The notes under the pieces were generated by a model, which searched no databases, was not told the origin of the DNA, and saw only the letters and a list, made by a program, of their open reading frames with translations. Positions 19,975 through 28,976 of a stretch of DNA of 64,000 nucleotides are shown piece by piece. Position numbers and translations under genes: made by a program. Each line of letters begins with the position of its first letter. The stretch's first letter is position 1. The stretch comes from JANNPJ01 sp965200525 (GTDB taxonomy: Bacteria; Actinomycetota; Actinomycetes; Actinomycetales; Kineosporiaceae), in contig OZ241368.1 in the NCBI GenBank assembly GCA_965200525.1, forward strand, positions 1,054,001 through 1,118,000, read 5' to 3'.

Positions 19975-21402
19975 TCAGCCGACGTCGAGGGCCAGGATGT
20001 CGTCCTCGGTCTCGCGCCGGACCAGCACCCGGGCCACGCCATCGCGTACCGCCAGCACCGGTGGGCGGGGTACGTGGTTGTACTGGCTGGCCATGCTCCG
20101 GCAGTAGGCGCCGGTGCCGGGGACGGCGACCAGGTCGCCGGCCGCGACGTCACCGGGCAGGAACTCGTCCCGGACCACGACGTCGCCGCTCTCGCAGTGC
20201 TTGCCGACCACCCGGCAGAGGGCGGGCTCGGCCGACGACGCCCGCGAGGCCAGGGTGCAGGAGTAGTCGGCGTCGTAGAGCGCCGTCCGGATGTTGTCGC
20301 TCATCCCGCCGTCGACCGAGACGTAGCGGCGGGACTCGCCGTGATCGAGCGGCACGTCCTTGACCGTGCCCACCCGGTACAGGGTGAACGTGCTCGGCCC
20401 GGCGATCGCCCGCCCCGGCTCGACCGACACCCGGGGGACGTCGACACCTAACCCCCGGCACTCCCGGATCACGATCTGGGCCATCTGCTCGGCCAGCAGT
20501 TTGGCCTCCAGCGGGTCGTGCTCGCTGGTGTAGGCGATGCCGTAGCCGCCGCCGAGGTCGAGCTCGGGCAGCACCACGCCGTGGTCGCGCTCGACCGCGG
20601 CGTGCAGGCCGAGCAACCGGCGAGCGGCCACCTCGAAGCCCTGGGTGTCGAAGATCTGCGAGCCGATGTGGCTGTGCAGGCCGCGCAGTTCCAGGGACGG
20701 CGAGGCCAGCACCCGGGCCACCGCCGCCGCCGCCTGACCGCCGGACAGGGACAGGCCGAACTTCTGGTCCTCGTGGGCGGTCGACATGTACTCGTGGGTG
20801 TGGGCCTCGACCCCGACCGTGACCCGGATCAGCACCGGCTGGCGAACCCCGTGCCGGACGGCGGCCGCCTCGACCCGGTCGATCTCGGGCAGGGAGTCGA
20901 TCACGATCCGGCCCACCCGGGCCTGGACCGCCCGGTCGATCTCGCTGTCGAGCTTGTTGTTGCCGTGCATCCCGATCCGCTCCGGCGGCACCCCCGCCCG
21001 CAGGGCGACCGCGAGCTCGCCGCCGGAGCAGGTGTCGAGGAACAGGCCGTCCTCGGCCATCCAGCGGGCCACCGCGGTGCAGAGGAAGGCCTTGCCCGCG
21101 TAGTAGACGTCGGCTCCGCCCACCTCGGCGAAGGCGGTGGCGAACGAGTCACGGAAAGCCGCTGCGCGGGAACGGAAGTCGTCCTCGTCGAGGATGTACG
21201 CCGGGGTGCCGAACTGCTCGGCCAGCTGCTCGACGTCGACCCCGCCGACCTCGAGCAGGCCGGCCGGGTTGCGGCGCGCGGTGGCCGACCAGAGCGCCGG
21301 CATCAGGGCGTTCAGGTCGTCCGGAGCCCGCAGCCAGGCCGGCACGGTGGCCACACCACCGTGCCCCGGGCTGTGCAGTTCGCCGGCCTCGTGCGATCCC
21401 AT
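19975..21402 (-). CDS. lysA: Diaminopimelate decarboxylase
   Basis: PLP enzyme of 475 residues making L-lysine from meso-diaminopimelate. The PLP lysine is K104 in VYYAGKAFLC; HSHIGSQI-type GLHSHIGSQIF, LDLGGGYGIAY and SVEPGRAI follow, and the dimer-partner cysteine region CESGDVVVRDEFLP lies near the C-terminus. The ATG is only 6 bases past the argS stop, so the pair is co-translated. argS-lysA is the standard actinobacterial order. Confidence 0.96.
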   Translation of the reverse strand: MGSHEAGELHSPGHGGVATVPAWLRAPDDLNALMPALWSATARRNPAGLLEVGGVDVEQLAEQFGTPAYILDEDDFRSRAAAFRDSFATAFAEVGGADVYYAGKAFLCTAVARWMAEDGLFLDTCSGGELAVALRAGVPPERIGMHGNNKLDSEIDRAVQARVGRIVIDSLPEIDRVEAAAVRHGVRQPVLIRVTVGVEAHTHEYMSTAHEDQKFGLSLSGGQAAAAVARVLASPSLELRGLHSHIGSQIFDTQGFEVAARRLLGLHAAVERDHGVVLPELDLGGGYGIAYTSEHDPLEAKLLAEQMAQIVIRECRGLGVDVPRVSVEPGRAIAGPSTFTLYRVGTVKDVPLDHGESRRYVSVDGGMSDNIRTALYDADYSCTLASRASSAEPALCRVVGKHCESGDVVVRDEFLPGDVAAGDLVAVPGTGAYCRSMASQYNHVPRPPVLAVRDGVARVLVRRETEDDILALDVG

Positions 21403-21408
21403 CTGGCT

Positions 21409-23049
21409 CTACATCCGTTCCGGCGCGCCGACACCCAGCAACTGCAGGCCGTTGGCCAGCACGGTGCGGGTGGCCTCGGCGAGCCACAGTCGGGTCCGGT
21501 GGACGTCGGTCACCGGGTCGTCGCCGCGTGGCGTCACGCGGCACTCGTCGTACCACTTGTGGAAGGCCCCGGCCAGGACCTCCAGGTGCCGGGCGACCCG
21601 GTGCGGCTCCCGGGTGCGAGCGGCGTGCTCGACGATCGCCGGGAACTGGGCCAGGGCCGCGATCAGCGCACTCTCGGTCGGGTGGTCGAGCAGGGCCGGC
21701 TCGAAGGCCGACCGGTCGACCCCGTGGTCGCGGGCCTGGGCGGCCAGCGAGCAGAGCCGGGCGTGGGCGTACTGCACGTAGAACACCGGGTTGTCGTTGC
21801 TCCGCTTCTGGAGCACCTCGCCGTCCAGGGTCAGGGGCGAGTCGGCCGGGTACCGGGCCAGGCTGTAGCGCACGGCGTCGGCGCCGAGCCAGGCGACCAG
21901 GTCGCGCAGCTCGATGATGTTGCCGGCCCGCTTGCTCAGCTTGGCCCCGCCCACGCTGACCAGCTGGCCGATCAGCACCTCGATCGACGTCGCCGGGTCG
22001 TCGCCGGCACAGGCCGCGATCGCCTTCAGCCGGTTGACGTAGCCGTGGTGGTCGGCGCCGAGCAGGTAGATCTTCTCGGCGAAGCCGCGGTCCTTCTTGG
22101 ACAGGTAATAGGCCGCGTCGGAGGCGAAGTAGGTGGTCTCGCCGTCCGCCTTGATCAGCACCCGGTCCTTGTCGTCACCGAAGTCGGTGGTGCGCAGCCA
22201 GACCGCGCCGGCCTCGTCGAAGACGTGCCCCTGCTCGCGCAGCCGGGCCACGGCCTGCTCGACCGCGCCCGAGGCGTAGAGGCTCTTCTCGGAGAACCAG
22301 ACGTCGAAGTCGACCCCGAAATCGCTCAGCGTCTGCTTGTTCTCGGCCAGCTGGATCGTGTAGCCGAGGTCGCGGGCTAGGGCCGAGGCCTCGTCGTCCG
22401 GGAGCTGGTCGATGTCCGGGCGCTGTTGGCGGACGGCGGCGGCCAGCTCGGCGATGTACTCGCCGTTGTAACCGCCCTCGGGGATCGCGGTACCCCGCAG
22501 CCGGGCCAGGATCGAGTCGCCGAACCGGTCCATCTGGGCGCCGGCGTCATTGACGTAGAACTCGCGGGTGACCTGGGCCCCGGTGGCACTGAGGAGCCGG
22601 CCGAGGGCGTCGCCGAGAGCGGCCCAGCGGGTGTGCCCGATGTGCATCGGCCCGGTCGGGTTGGCCGAGACGAACTCCAGGTTGATCACGTGCCCGGCCA
22701 GCTGCTCGCTGTGCCCGTAGCTCGCGCCGGCCTCGACCACGGTGCGGACCAGCTCGCCGGCGGCGCCGGCCTCGAGGACGACGTTCAGGAAGCCCGGCCC
22801 GGCGACCTCGACACTCTTGATGCCGGGCCGCTCGGACAGCCGGGCGGCCAGCAACTGGGCGATCTCCCGGGGCGGCCGGCCGGCCGGCTTGGTCAGCTGC
22901 ATGGCGATGTTGGTCGCCCAGTCGCCGTGGTCGCGCTGCTTGGGCCGCTCGACCCGGACCACGTCGGGGACGGCGACGGTCAGGTCGCCAGCGGCAACGG
23001 CGGCCTCCAGGCACGCCCTGATGGCAGCGGACAGTTCGTCGGGAGTCAC
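21409..23049 (-). CDS. argS: Arginyl-tRNA synthetase
   Basis: Class I synthetase of about 546 residues. The HIGH motif is in ANPTGPMHIGHTRWAALGD (HIGH at 136-139), with the Lys of SVGGAKLSKRAGN in the KMSK position, and the DALR anticodon-binding domain with VRYSLARYP and the C-terminal LLGVGAPERM. The GTG at 23049 (VTPDELSAAI) is preferred over a GTG ten codons upstream because TACCCT stands exactly six bases before it, and neither has a good ribosome site. Confidence 0.94.
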   Translation of the reverse strand: MTPDELSAAIRACLEAAVAAGDLTVAVPDVVRVERPKQRDHGDWATNIAMQLTKPAGRPPREIAQLLAARLSERPGIKSVEVAGPGFLNVVLEAGAAGELVRTVVEAGASYGHSEQLAGHVINLEFVSANPTGPMHIGHTRWAALGDALGRLLSATGAQVTREFYVNDAGAQMDRFGDSILARLRGTAIPEGGYNGEYIAELAAAVRQQRPDIDQLPDDEASALARDLGYTIQLAENKQTLSDFGVDFDVWFSEKSLYASGAVEQAVARLREQGHVFDEAGAVWLRTTDFGDDKDRVLIKADGETTYFASDAAYYLSKKDRGFAEKIYLLGADHHGYVNRLKAIAACAGDDPATSIEVLIGQLVSVGGAKLSKRAGNIIELRDLVAWLGADAVRYSLARYPADSPLTLDGEVLQKRSNDNPVFYVQYAHARLCSLAAQARDHGVDRSAFEPALLDHPTESALIAALAQFPAIVEHAARTREPHRVARHLEVLAGAFHKWYDECRVTPRGDDPVTDVHRTRLWLAEATRTVLANGLQLLGVGAPERM

Positions 23050-23061
23050 CTGACCAGGGTA
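23050..23061 (-). promoter_or_regulatory. Leaderless promoter -10 of argS
   Basis: TACCCT, then GGTCAG, then GTG. It fits the TANNNT plus six-base rule seen at several other genes here and decides the argS start. Confidence 0.5.
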
Positions 23062-23089
23062 TAGCTCGGCCCGGCCCACCCTCGCCCGG

Positions 23090-24565
23090 TTATCCGGCGG
23101 CCCGGCGGCGCAGGTCGTCGTCCACGGTGCCGGTCGAGGAGCACAACCAGCCGCCGACGAGCATCAGCACCAGGGTGAGCCCGAGGAAGCCGAACGGCAG
23201 GCTCCAGCCCCCGCTCCGGTCGTGCAGCAGACCGACCAGCACCGGGCCACTGGCCGCGGCCAGGTAGCCGACCGCCTGGGCGAACCCGGACAGCGCGCCG
23301 GCCGTGGCCGGGGTGGCCGAGCGCAGGCCGAACAGGGTGAGCACCAGCGGGAAACCGCCACCGCCGAGGCCGGCCAGCAGGGTCCAGAGCGAGGTCAGCG
23401 TCATCGGGGCCAGCAACAGCCCCAGATAGCCGACGGCGAAGAAGCCCACGCAGACCGCGGTCATCAGGCCGGCCCGGCCGATCCGGCCGAGCAACACCGG
23501 GATCAGCAGCGACGGCAGCACCCCGATGCCGGCGAACAGGGCCAGCTCGGCCCCAGCCCGGCCGTCGCTCGCCCCGGCGTCGATCAACCGGGCCGGCAGC
23601 CAGGTGAACATGGCGTAGAGGTTGAGCGCGTTCATGCCGAAGAGCAGGGCCAGCCCCCAGGCGATCGGGCTGCGGTGCACCGGCACCCGGTGGGCGGCGG
23701 CGTCCGCGCCGGGACGCCGGGCGTTCTCCAGCAGCGGCGTCGGCGGCAGGGCCCGGGGACGGCGAGCCGCGACCAGCCAGAACGGCACCGCCAGCAGCGC
23801 GAACAACCCCCACAGGGCCAGGCTGCGGTGCCAGCCCAGGTGGGCCGCGATCGGGACCGCGACCAGCGCCGGCACCGACGTGCCGATCGCCACCGCGGTC
23901 ACGTAGGACGCCGTCACCAGGCCGATCCGGGTCGGAAACCAGGCCTTGACCAGCGGCGGCAGGATGACGTTGCCGGTGCCCATGCCGAGCAGGGTGATCA
24001 CGCTGACGGCCAGGAAGCCGGCCACCCCGCCGCTCCAGGGCCGGGCCAGCTGGCCGGCCGCCTCGACCAGCAGCACACCGACCGCGATCCGCTCGGCGCT
24101 GAACCGCCGCAGCAACCGGACGCCGATCACCCCGGCGGTGGAGAAAGCCAGGGCCGGCAGCGCGCCCAGAGCACCGATCACGGTCGGGTTCAGGCCCAGG
24201 TCGTCGGAGATCTGGTCGATCAGCGGCGGGACCGCGGTGACCGCCGAGCGCAGGTTGAGCGCGGTCAGCACAATGCCGGCCAGGGCCACCAGGGCCAGCC
24301 CCGGGCGCCGGGATCGACTCGGCCCGGGCCGGGCCTGGTCACGCAGCGGGACGGCCCGGTCACCGGACGGCTCGCGGCGCTCGCGATGCGCGTCGGTTCG
24401 GTCACGACTTGGCTCGAGACGCTGATCCGTGCCGGCCGCGGGCCCTATCTCCGGCTGTGACGTGGGACTCTGAACAGGATGAATCGTCGCGTTACGCACC
24501 TGCGCGCACACCGCAGCCGACTCCTGGTCGGACGACGGGGGAACAACTGAGGTGTCAGCGGCCAT
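23090..24565 (-). CDS. MFS transporter of the CynX/NimT type
   Basis: A 491-residue protein with about twelve membrane helices after a roughly 85-residue hydrophilic, charged N-terminus. ALNLRSAVTAVPPLIDQI in the first helix is typical of the CynX/NimT (2-nitroimidazole/cyanate-type) branch. Substrate cannot be read. An in-frame start at 24850 lies inside the divergent regulator gene and is rejected; the ATG at 24565 has TACGGT six bases upstream. It is divergent from a FadR-type regulator 43 bases away, which is the likely controller. Confidence 0.85.
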   Translation of the reverse strand: MAADTSVVPPSSDQESAAVCAQVRNATIHPVQSPTSQPEIGPAAGTDQRLEPSRDRTDAHRERREPSGDRAVPLRDQARPGPSRSRRPGLALVALAGIVLTALNLRSAVTAVPPLIDQISDDLGLNPTVIGALGALPALAFSTAGVIGVRLLRRFSAERIAVGVLLVEAAGQLARPWSGGVAGFLAVSVITLLGMGTGNVILPPLVKAWFPTRIGLVTASYVTAVAIGTSVPALVAVPIAAHLGWHRSLALWGLFALLAVPFWLVAARRPRALPPTPLLENARRPGADAAAHRVPVHRSPIAWGLALLFGMNALNLYAMFTWLPARLIDAGASDGRAGAELALFAGIGVLPSLLIPVLLGRIGRAGLMTAVCVGFFAVGYLGLLLAPMTLTSLWTLLAGLGGGGFPLVLTLFGLRSATPATAGALSGFAQAVGYLAAASGPVLVGLLHDRSGGWSLPFGFLGLTLVLMLVGGWLCSSTGTVDDDLRRRAAG

Positions 24566-24608
24566 GGGACAACCGTACACATTTTTCGGCGATTGGTAGG
24601 ATGACCCG
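24566..24608. promoter_or_regulatory. Back-to-back leaderless promoters (MFS / FadR)
   Basis: The 43-base spacer holds TACGGT (minus strand, 24572-24577) six bases from the MFS ATG, and TAGGAT (plus strand, 24597-24602) six bases from the regulator ATG. The weak -35 of the plus promoter (CGTACA, 24574-24579) overlaps the -10 of the minus one, so the two promoters probably compete. A regulator site may lie in between. Confidence 0.6.
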
Positions 24609-25337
24609 ATGACAACGTCCATCAGTGAGGTCCCGGCACCGCTGCGGACAGCCCGGCGCGCCGGCCTGATCGAGCAGGTGATCGAGCAGTTGCGCTCCCA
24701 GATCACCTCCGGCACCTGGCCCGTGGGCGGCCGGATCCCGACCGAGTCCGAACTGGCCGCGCTCACCGCCACCAGCCGCAACACCGTCCGCGAAGCAGTC
24801 CAGTCGCTGGTCCACGCCGGTTTGCTGGAACGCCGCCAGGGGTCGGGCACCTACGTGCTGGCCGCCAGCGAGCTGGCCGGGGCGGTCAGCCGCCGGGTGG
24901 CCGCCGCCCAGCACATCGACGTCCTCGAAGTGCGCCGCACCCTCGAGGTCGGCGCGGCCCGCCTGGCCGCCGTCCGCCGCACGCCGGAAGACATCGCCCT
25001 GTTGCGCGACCTGCTCGACCGCCGCGCGGCGGCCCGCCGGGCCGGCAACGGCAACCTCGACGAGATGGTGACGATCGACGTCCAGATGCACCGGGCCATC
25101 GCCCAGGCCTCGCACAACCCGATGCTGGCCGATCTGTACGACAACCTGATCGACGCCCTGCAGGAGAACGTCCGGCGCAACGTCGCCGACCTGCCCCCGC
25201 ACGGTGACGACGACCACGCCGGCCTGATCGAGGCGATCATCGTCGGCGACCCCGAGCGCGCCGCCGACGAGGCCGCCCTGTTCCTGGACGCCCTGCTCGA
25301 AGGGGCCGGCAGCCACCTCGGCGACAACTGCGGCTGA
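24609..25337 (+). CDS. GntR/FadR-family transcriptional regulator
   Basis: Regulator of 242 residues. The winged helix-turn-helix (about 20-85) has IPTESELAALTATSRNTVRE and the wing QGSGTYVLA. The FCD ligand domain (about 105-225) keeps the metal/ligand residues in VTIDVQMHRAIAQASHN, DDDHAGLIEAI. Translation begins at a leaderless ATG. Divergence from the MFS gene suggests that it controls the exporter and itself; the effector is unknown. Confidence 0.92.
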   Translation: MTTSISEVPAPLRTARRAGLIEQVIEQLRSQITSGTWPVGGRIPTESELAALTATSRNTVREAVQSLVHAGLLERRQGSGTYVLAASELAGAVSRRVAAAQHIDVLEVRRTLEVGAARLAAVRRTPEDIALLRDLLDRRAAARRAGNGNLDEMVTIDVQMHRAIAQASHNPMLADLYDNLIDALQENVRRNVADLPPHGDDDHAGLIEAIIVGDPERAADEAALFLDALLEGAGSHLGDNCG

Positions 25338-25433
25338 GCCGGTCCGGCGGCCGGCGGCTCGTCGGCGGCCGGCGACGGGCAACGCATTGGTGACGGGCGC
25401 GGGCTGACTGCTAAGGTCGTTCCGCGTCCTTGA

Positions 25434-25505
25434 GCCCCCGTAGCTCAGGGGATAGAGCACCGCCCTCCGGAGGCGGTGGCGTAGGTTCGAATCCTACCGG
25501 GGGCA
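25434..25505 (+). tRNA. tRNA-Arg (anticodon CCG)
   Basis: A full cloverleaf can be drawn: acceptor GCCCCCG/CGGGGGC with discriminator A, D-arm GCTC/GAGC, anticodon stem CCGCC/GGCGG with loop CTCCGGA (anticodon CCG, decoding CGG), and T-arm GTAGG-TTCGAAT-CCTAC. CC follows the discriminator but the final A does not, so CCA is not fully encoded. The downstream side shows no integrated element. Confidence 0.96.
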
Positions 25506-25626
25506 CCCTTTCCACACCGTGGGTCACGGCGACCGGGCTTCGGCCGGGCCCTGATTCTCGAAGCCCAGCAGCTTTTCACGCCGGCCGGGTCAAAGGTGTC
25601 GCCCTGGGCCCGGCCGGCGCCTGAAC

Positions 25627-25875
25627 TCAGACCTCGATCGGGATCTCGTAGATCTCCGTGGTCGGGATGCCCGACTTGTCGTGCACCCGAAGCACGGCCT
25701 CCTTGGACGGCCCGGTCGACAGGCAGAACGCCTTGCCCGATTCCGGGTCGAGCCAGGCCTTCTCGAAGTGCACGCCCTCGGTCCCCTCGTTCTCCAGGTC
25801 GAGCGCGTGGGCCGCGATCAGGTCGGCCTCCGTCGCGCCCTCGAAACCCTGGTGCACATCGATGAACTTCGCCAT
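25627..25875 (-). CDS. DUF4242-type small protein (nickel-binding-like)
   Basis: Small protein of 82 residues, MAKFIDVHQGFEGATEADL..., with the ferredoxin-like pattern of the DUF4242 family; a Streptomyces member has been described as nickel-binding. Candidate metal ligands are the His residues in DVHQGF, AAHALD and GVHFEKAW and the Cys in KAFCLSTG. The ATG at 25875 follows GAGGAG; longer in-frame starts are not conserved-looking. It is divergent from the large LuxR regulator next door. Confidence 0.75.
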   Translation of the reverse strand: MAKFIDVHQGFEGATEADLIAAHALDLENEGTEGVHFEKAWLDPESGKAFCLSTGPSKEAVLRVHDKSGIPTTEIYEIPIEV

Positions 25876-26005
25876 CAGAATTCTCCTCACTGGTCCCGGA
25901 TGATCTCCTCCAGCCTGTGTCCCGGCGTCGTACGGTTCATCAGTCAGGTGACCTATTCGCAGCCCGGCCCGCTCGCCGAACCACCGATCCCGTAGGGGGT
26001 GTCCG

Positions 26006-28888
26006 ATGCCCGGCCCCGGCGCCATCCAGTCCCCGGTCCTGGTCGGGCGGGCCGACGCGGTCGCGCTGGCCGGACGGCGGCTGGCCGAGGCGGCGTCCGG
26101 CCACGGCGAACTGCTGTTCGTCGCGGGCGAGGCCGGGATCGGCAAGACCCGACTGCTGGCCTCGATCACCCGCCAGGCTCGCGAGCTCCGCTTCGCCGTC
26201 CTGCGGGCGGCGGCGTTCCCGGGGGACGGCCAGTCGTCCGGTGGCCTGCTGCTCGACCTGGCCGGCGATCTGCTCGCCGACCCGGACCCGGCCCGGTGCG
26301 AGGTGGGCCGGCGGCTCGCGGCCCGGCTGCGCGAGATCGGCACCGATGAGCCGACGGACGGCGACGCTCACCGCCGTCGCCGGCTGCTGGTGCAGGACCT
26401 GGTCGACCTGCTGCTGTCGCTGGCCCCGGGCGGCTGCCTGCTGATCGTGCTGGAGGATCTGCACTGGGCCGACGGGATCAGCCTGGACGTGCTCGGCCAC
26501 CTGGCCGGCCGGCTGCCCGGGCGATCGGTGCTGGTGGCCGCCGCCTATCGCAGCGACCAGCTCACCGACGAGCAGCCGATCCGCGAGCTCCGGGCCCGGC
26601 TGATCTCGCAACGGCTGGCCGAGGAGGTGCGGTTGCCCCGGCTGGGACTGGAACAGACCGCGGCCCTGACCGCGGCTCTGCTCGGGCGCCCGGTCCCGGC
26701 CCGGGTGGTCGAGGCGGTCCACCAGCGCAGCGACGGCATCCCGCTGCACGTCGAAGAGCTGCTGGCCGCCGTCGACGACCAGGTGCTGACCACCCCCTCG
26801 GGCGAGTTCGTGCAGGCCCTGGCCGTGCCCGAGACGCTCGGCGAGGCCGTGCTGGGCCGGGCCCGGGGCCTGAGCCCGCGCACCCGGGAGGTCGCCTCGG
26901 CCGCCGCCGTGATCGGCCGGTCCTTCGACTTCGACCTGCTGACCGCGGTCACCGAGGCCGATCCGGTCGAGGTCGCCGAGGCGCTGCGTGAGCTGCGGCA
27001 GGTTCACCTGGTGCTGCCCGGCGTCGACGAGGTCACCTTCGACTTCCGGCACGCCCTGATCCGGGACACCCTGTACGCCGACACCGACCTGCCCCGGCGC
27101 CGCCGGCTGCACGAGCGGGTGGCCGCGGTCGCCCCCAGGCGCGGCTATCCGGCGGCGTTCGTCTCGGCCCACCTCGAGCTGGGGCGGCGCAGCGACCAGG
27201 CCCACGCCCAGGCCCTGGTCGCGGCCCGGCTGGCCTCGTCGATCTCGGCCCACCGCGAGGCACTGGAGCTGTACCGCCGGGCGATCCGGACCCAGCCCCC
27301 GGGCCGGCCCGCCGCGGACCGGGCCGCCCTGCTCACCGCGCTCGGCGACGAGGCCGCCGCGGTCGACGACAACGCCGGCGCGGCCGAGGCCTACCGGGCC
27401 GCACACGAGCTGATCAGCGGGACCGGTGACCGGCGGGCCGCGGCCGAGCTGGTGCCCCGGATGGTCGCGGTCGCCCACCTGCTCGGCGACGGGCTCGAGG
27501 CCCGGCTGCACACCCTGCGGACCGCCCGGGAGAGCCTCACCGGCGTGCTCGGCGCCGACCGGGAGCGAGCCCGGCTGTCGGCGGCGACGGCCGCCGCCTA
27601 CATGCTCGACCGCCGGCTGGACGAGGCCGTCGAGCACGCCGAGCGCAGCCAGGCCGAGAGCGCCCGGATCGGGGACGACGAGGCGAACCTGAACACCGCC
27701 GCCACCCTCGGATCGGTGCTGGTCTTCGCGGGCCGGATGGACGACGGCTGGGCCCTGCTGGAGCAGGCGGTCGACCGGGCCCGGTCGGCCGGTCAGGAAG
27801 CCGAAGCGGCTCGCGGCTACCGGATGCTCGGAACGTCCGCGTCGGTGCTGGTGGAGTACGACCGGGCCCGGTCGTGGCTGGCCGAGGGCATCCGGTACGC
27901 CGAGTCGGTCGAGCTCTGGAACCACCGGCACTACATGGCCGCCCACTTGGCCCACGTGCAGTGGGCCACCGGCGACTGGGACGCCGCCACCCGGACCGCC
28001 GAGCACAGCCTGGCCGACGGCCGGGGCGGGATCACGACCCGGATCACCGCGCGCTACGTGCTCGGCTACCTGGCTCTGGGGCGAGGCGACTGGGGCGGCG
28101 CCACCACCGAGCTCGGCGAGGCCCTGGCCGAGGGCGAGCAGATGGCCGAGCTGCAACGGTTCTCTCCGGCTCTCTGGGGGCTGGCCGAGGTGGCCCGCTG
28201 CCGGGGTGATCTCGACCTGGCTCTGGAGCTGTGCGGGCGGGGCGGCCGGGCCTCGGCCGACGTCACCGATGCCGCGTACCTGTTTCCGTACCTGCTCACC
28301 GGGGTCCGGACCCAGCTCGCCCGGGGAGACGTCGAGGCGGCCCAGCGTTGGTCGGACCGGTGCGGTGCGGTGCTGGCGGGCCGCGACATCCCCGGCACCC
28401 GGCCCGCCCTGGAGCACGCCCGCGGCCTGATCCTGCTGGCCCGGGGCGACCTGATCGCGGCCCGGACGGCCCTGACCACGGCCCGGCAGGCCTGGTCGGC
28501 CCGGCACCGGTTCTGGGAGCAGGCCGGCGCCGTCCTCGATCTGGCCGCGCTGGCCCACCGGGCCCGGCGGCGGGCCGAGGCGACCCGGCTGCTCGACGAG
28601 GTGCGGGCCCTGGCCGAGCCGGCCGGGGCCACGGCTCTGCTGGCGGCGGCCGGCGAGCTCGGCCGGAGCTTCGACCGGGGTCGGCCGGCCGAGCCCTGGC
28701 ACCCGCTGAGCGCTCGCGAGTTCGAGGTCGCCCAGCTGGTCGCGGCCGGGCTGACCAACCGGGAAATCGCCCAGCGCCTCACCCTGGCCCCGAAGACGAT
28801 CTCGGCCCATGTGGAGCACATCCTGACCAAGCTGTCGGCGGCCCGGCGCACCGAGATCGCCGCCTGGTGCGCCACGATCAGAGGGTGA
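26006..28888 (+). CDS. LAL-type LuxR regulator with AAA ATPase and TPR-like repeats
   Basis: Large transcriptional regulator of 960 residues. The N-terminal ATPase has an intact Walker A GEAGIGKTR (Lys 47) and Walker B LLIVLEDLHWAD near 150. The middle (about 400-870) is a helical TPR-like array. The C-terminal LuxR helix-turn-helix reads HPLSAREFEVAQLVAAGLTNREIAQRL-type, with LAPKTISAHVEHILTKL in the recognition part (written here as short pieces). It lies on the left side of the iniBAC-like island, next to the Asp/His-rich gene, and may regulate it; that is inference. Confidence 0.92.
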   Translation: MPGPGAIQSPVLVGRADAVALAGRRLAEAASGHGELLFVAGEAGIGKTRLLASITRQARELRFAVLRAAAFPGDGQSSGGLLLDLAGDLLADPDPARCEVGRRLAARLREIGTDEPTDGDAHRRRRLLVQDLVDLLLSLAPGGCLLIVLEDLHWADGISLDVLGHLAGRLPGRSVLVAAAYRSDQLTDEQPIRELRARLISQRLAEEVRLPRLGLEQTAALTAALLGRPVPARVVEAVHQRSDGIPLHVEELLAAVDDQVLTTPSGEFVQALAVPETLGEAVLGRARGLSPRTREVASAAAVIGRSFDFDLLTAVTEADPVEVAEALRELRQVHLVLPGVDEVTFDFRHALIRDTLYADTDLPRRRRLHERVAAVAPRRGYPAAFVSAHLELGRRSDQAHAQALVAARLASSISAHREALELYRRAIRTQPPGRPAADRAALLTALGDEAAAVDDNAGAAEAYRAAHELISGTGDRRAAAELVPRMVAVAHLLGDGLEARLHTLRTARESLTGVLGADRERARLSAATAAAYMLDRRLDEAVEHAERSQAESARIGDDEANLNTAATLGSVLVFAGRMDDGWALLEQAVDRARSAGQEAEAARGYRMLGTSASVLVEYDRARSWLAEGIRYAESVELWNHRHYMAAHLAHVQWATGDWDAATRTAEHSLADGRGGITTRITARYVLGYLALGRGDWGGATTELGEALAEGEQMAELQRFSPALWGLAEVARCRGDLDLALELCGRGGRASADVTDAAYLFPYLLTGVRTQLARGDVEAAQRWSDRCGAVLAGRDIPGTRPALEHARGLILLARGDLIAARTALTTARQAWSARHRFWEQAGAVLDLAALAHRARRRAEATRLLDEVRALAEPAGATALLAAAGELGRSFDRGRPAEPWHPLSAREFEVAQLVAAGLTNREIAQRLTLAPKTISAHVEHILTKLSAARRTEIAAWCATIRG

Positions 28889-28930
28889 TCAGAGGGTGAT
28901 CAGAGGGTGATCAGGGGGGTGATCAGGGGG
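28876..28930 (+). repeat. 11-bp tandem repeat at the regulator stop codon
   Basis: Three exact copies of GATCAGAGGGT, then two variants with GGGGG. The stop codon of the LuxR regulator is formed at the end of the first copy (gggTGA); the rest is untranslated and runs up to the leader of the Asp/His-rich gene. Confidence 0.85.
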
Positions 28931-28963
28931 ATGTCCCCGCATCGGCGGGCCCGGGCCGCTGCC

Positions 28964-28976
28964 TAGAGTGACGGGT
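28964..28976 (+). promoter_or_regulatory. Leaderless promoter -10 of the Asp/His-rich gene
   Basis: TAGAGT followed by seven bases and the ATG at 28977. It decides between that ATG and a GTG three codons earlier. Confidence 0.55.

Noticed and set aside
25430..25624. Short open frame across the tRNA-Arg gene
   Set aside because: It only translates the tRNA and its flanks.
25434..25626. tRNA-Arg as an integration site
   Set aside because: No integrase or duplicated tRNA 3' end was seen nearby.
25940..28819. 959-codon minus-strand open frame antisense to the LAL regulator
   Set aside because: The product is Gly/Gln/Pro/Arg-rich with no domain, while the plus strand has clear Walker and LuxR motifs.
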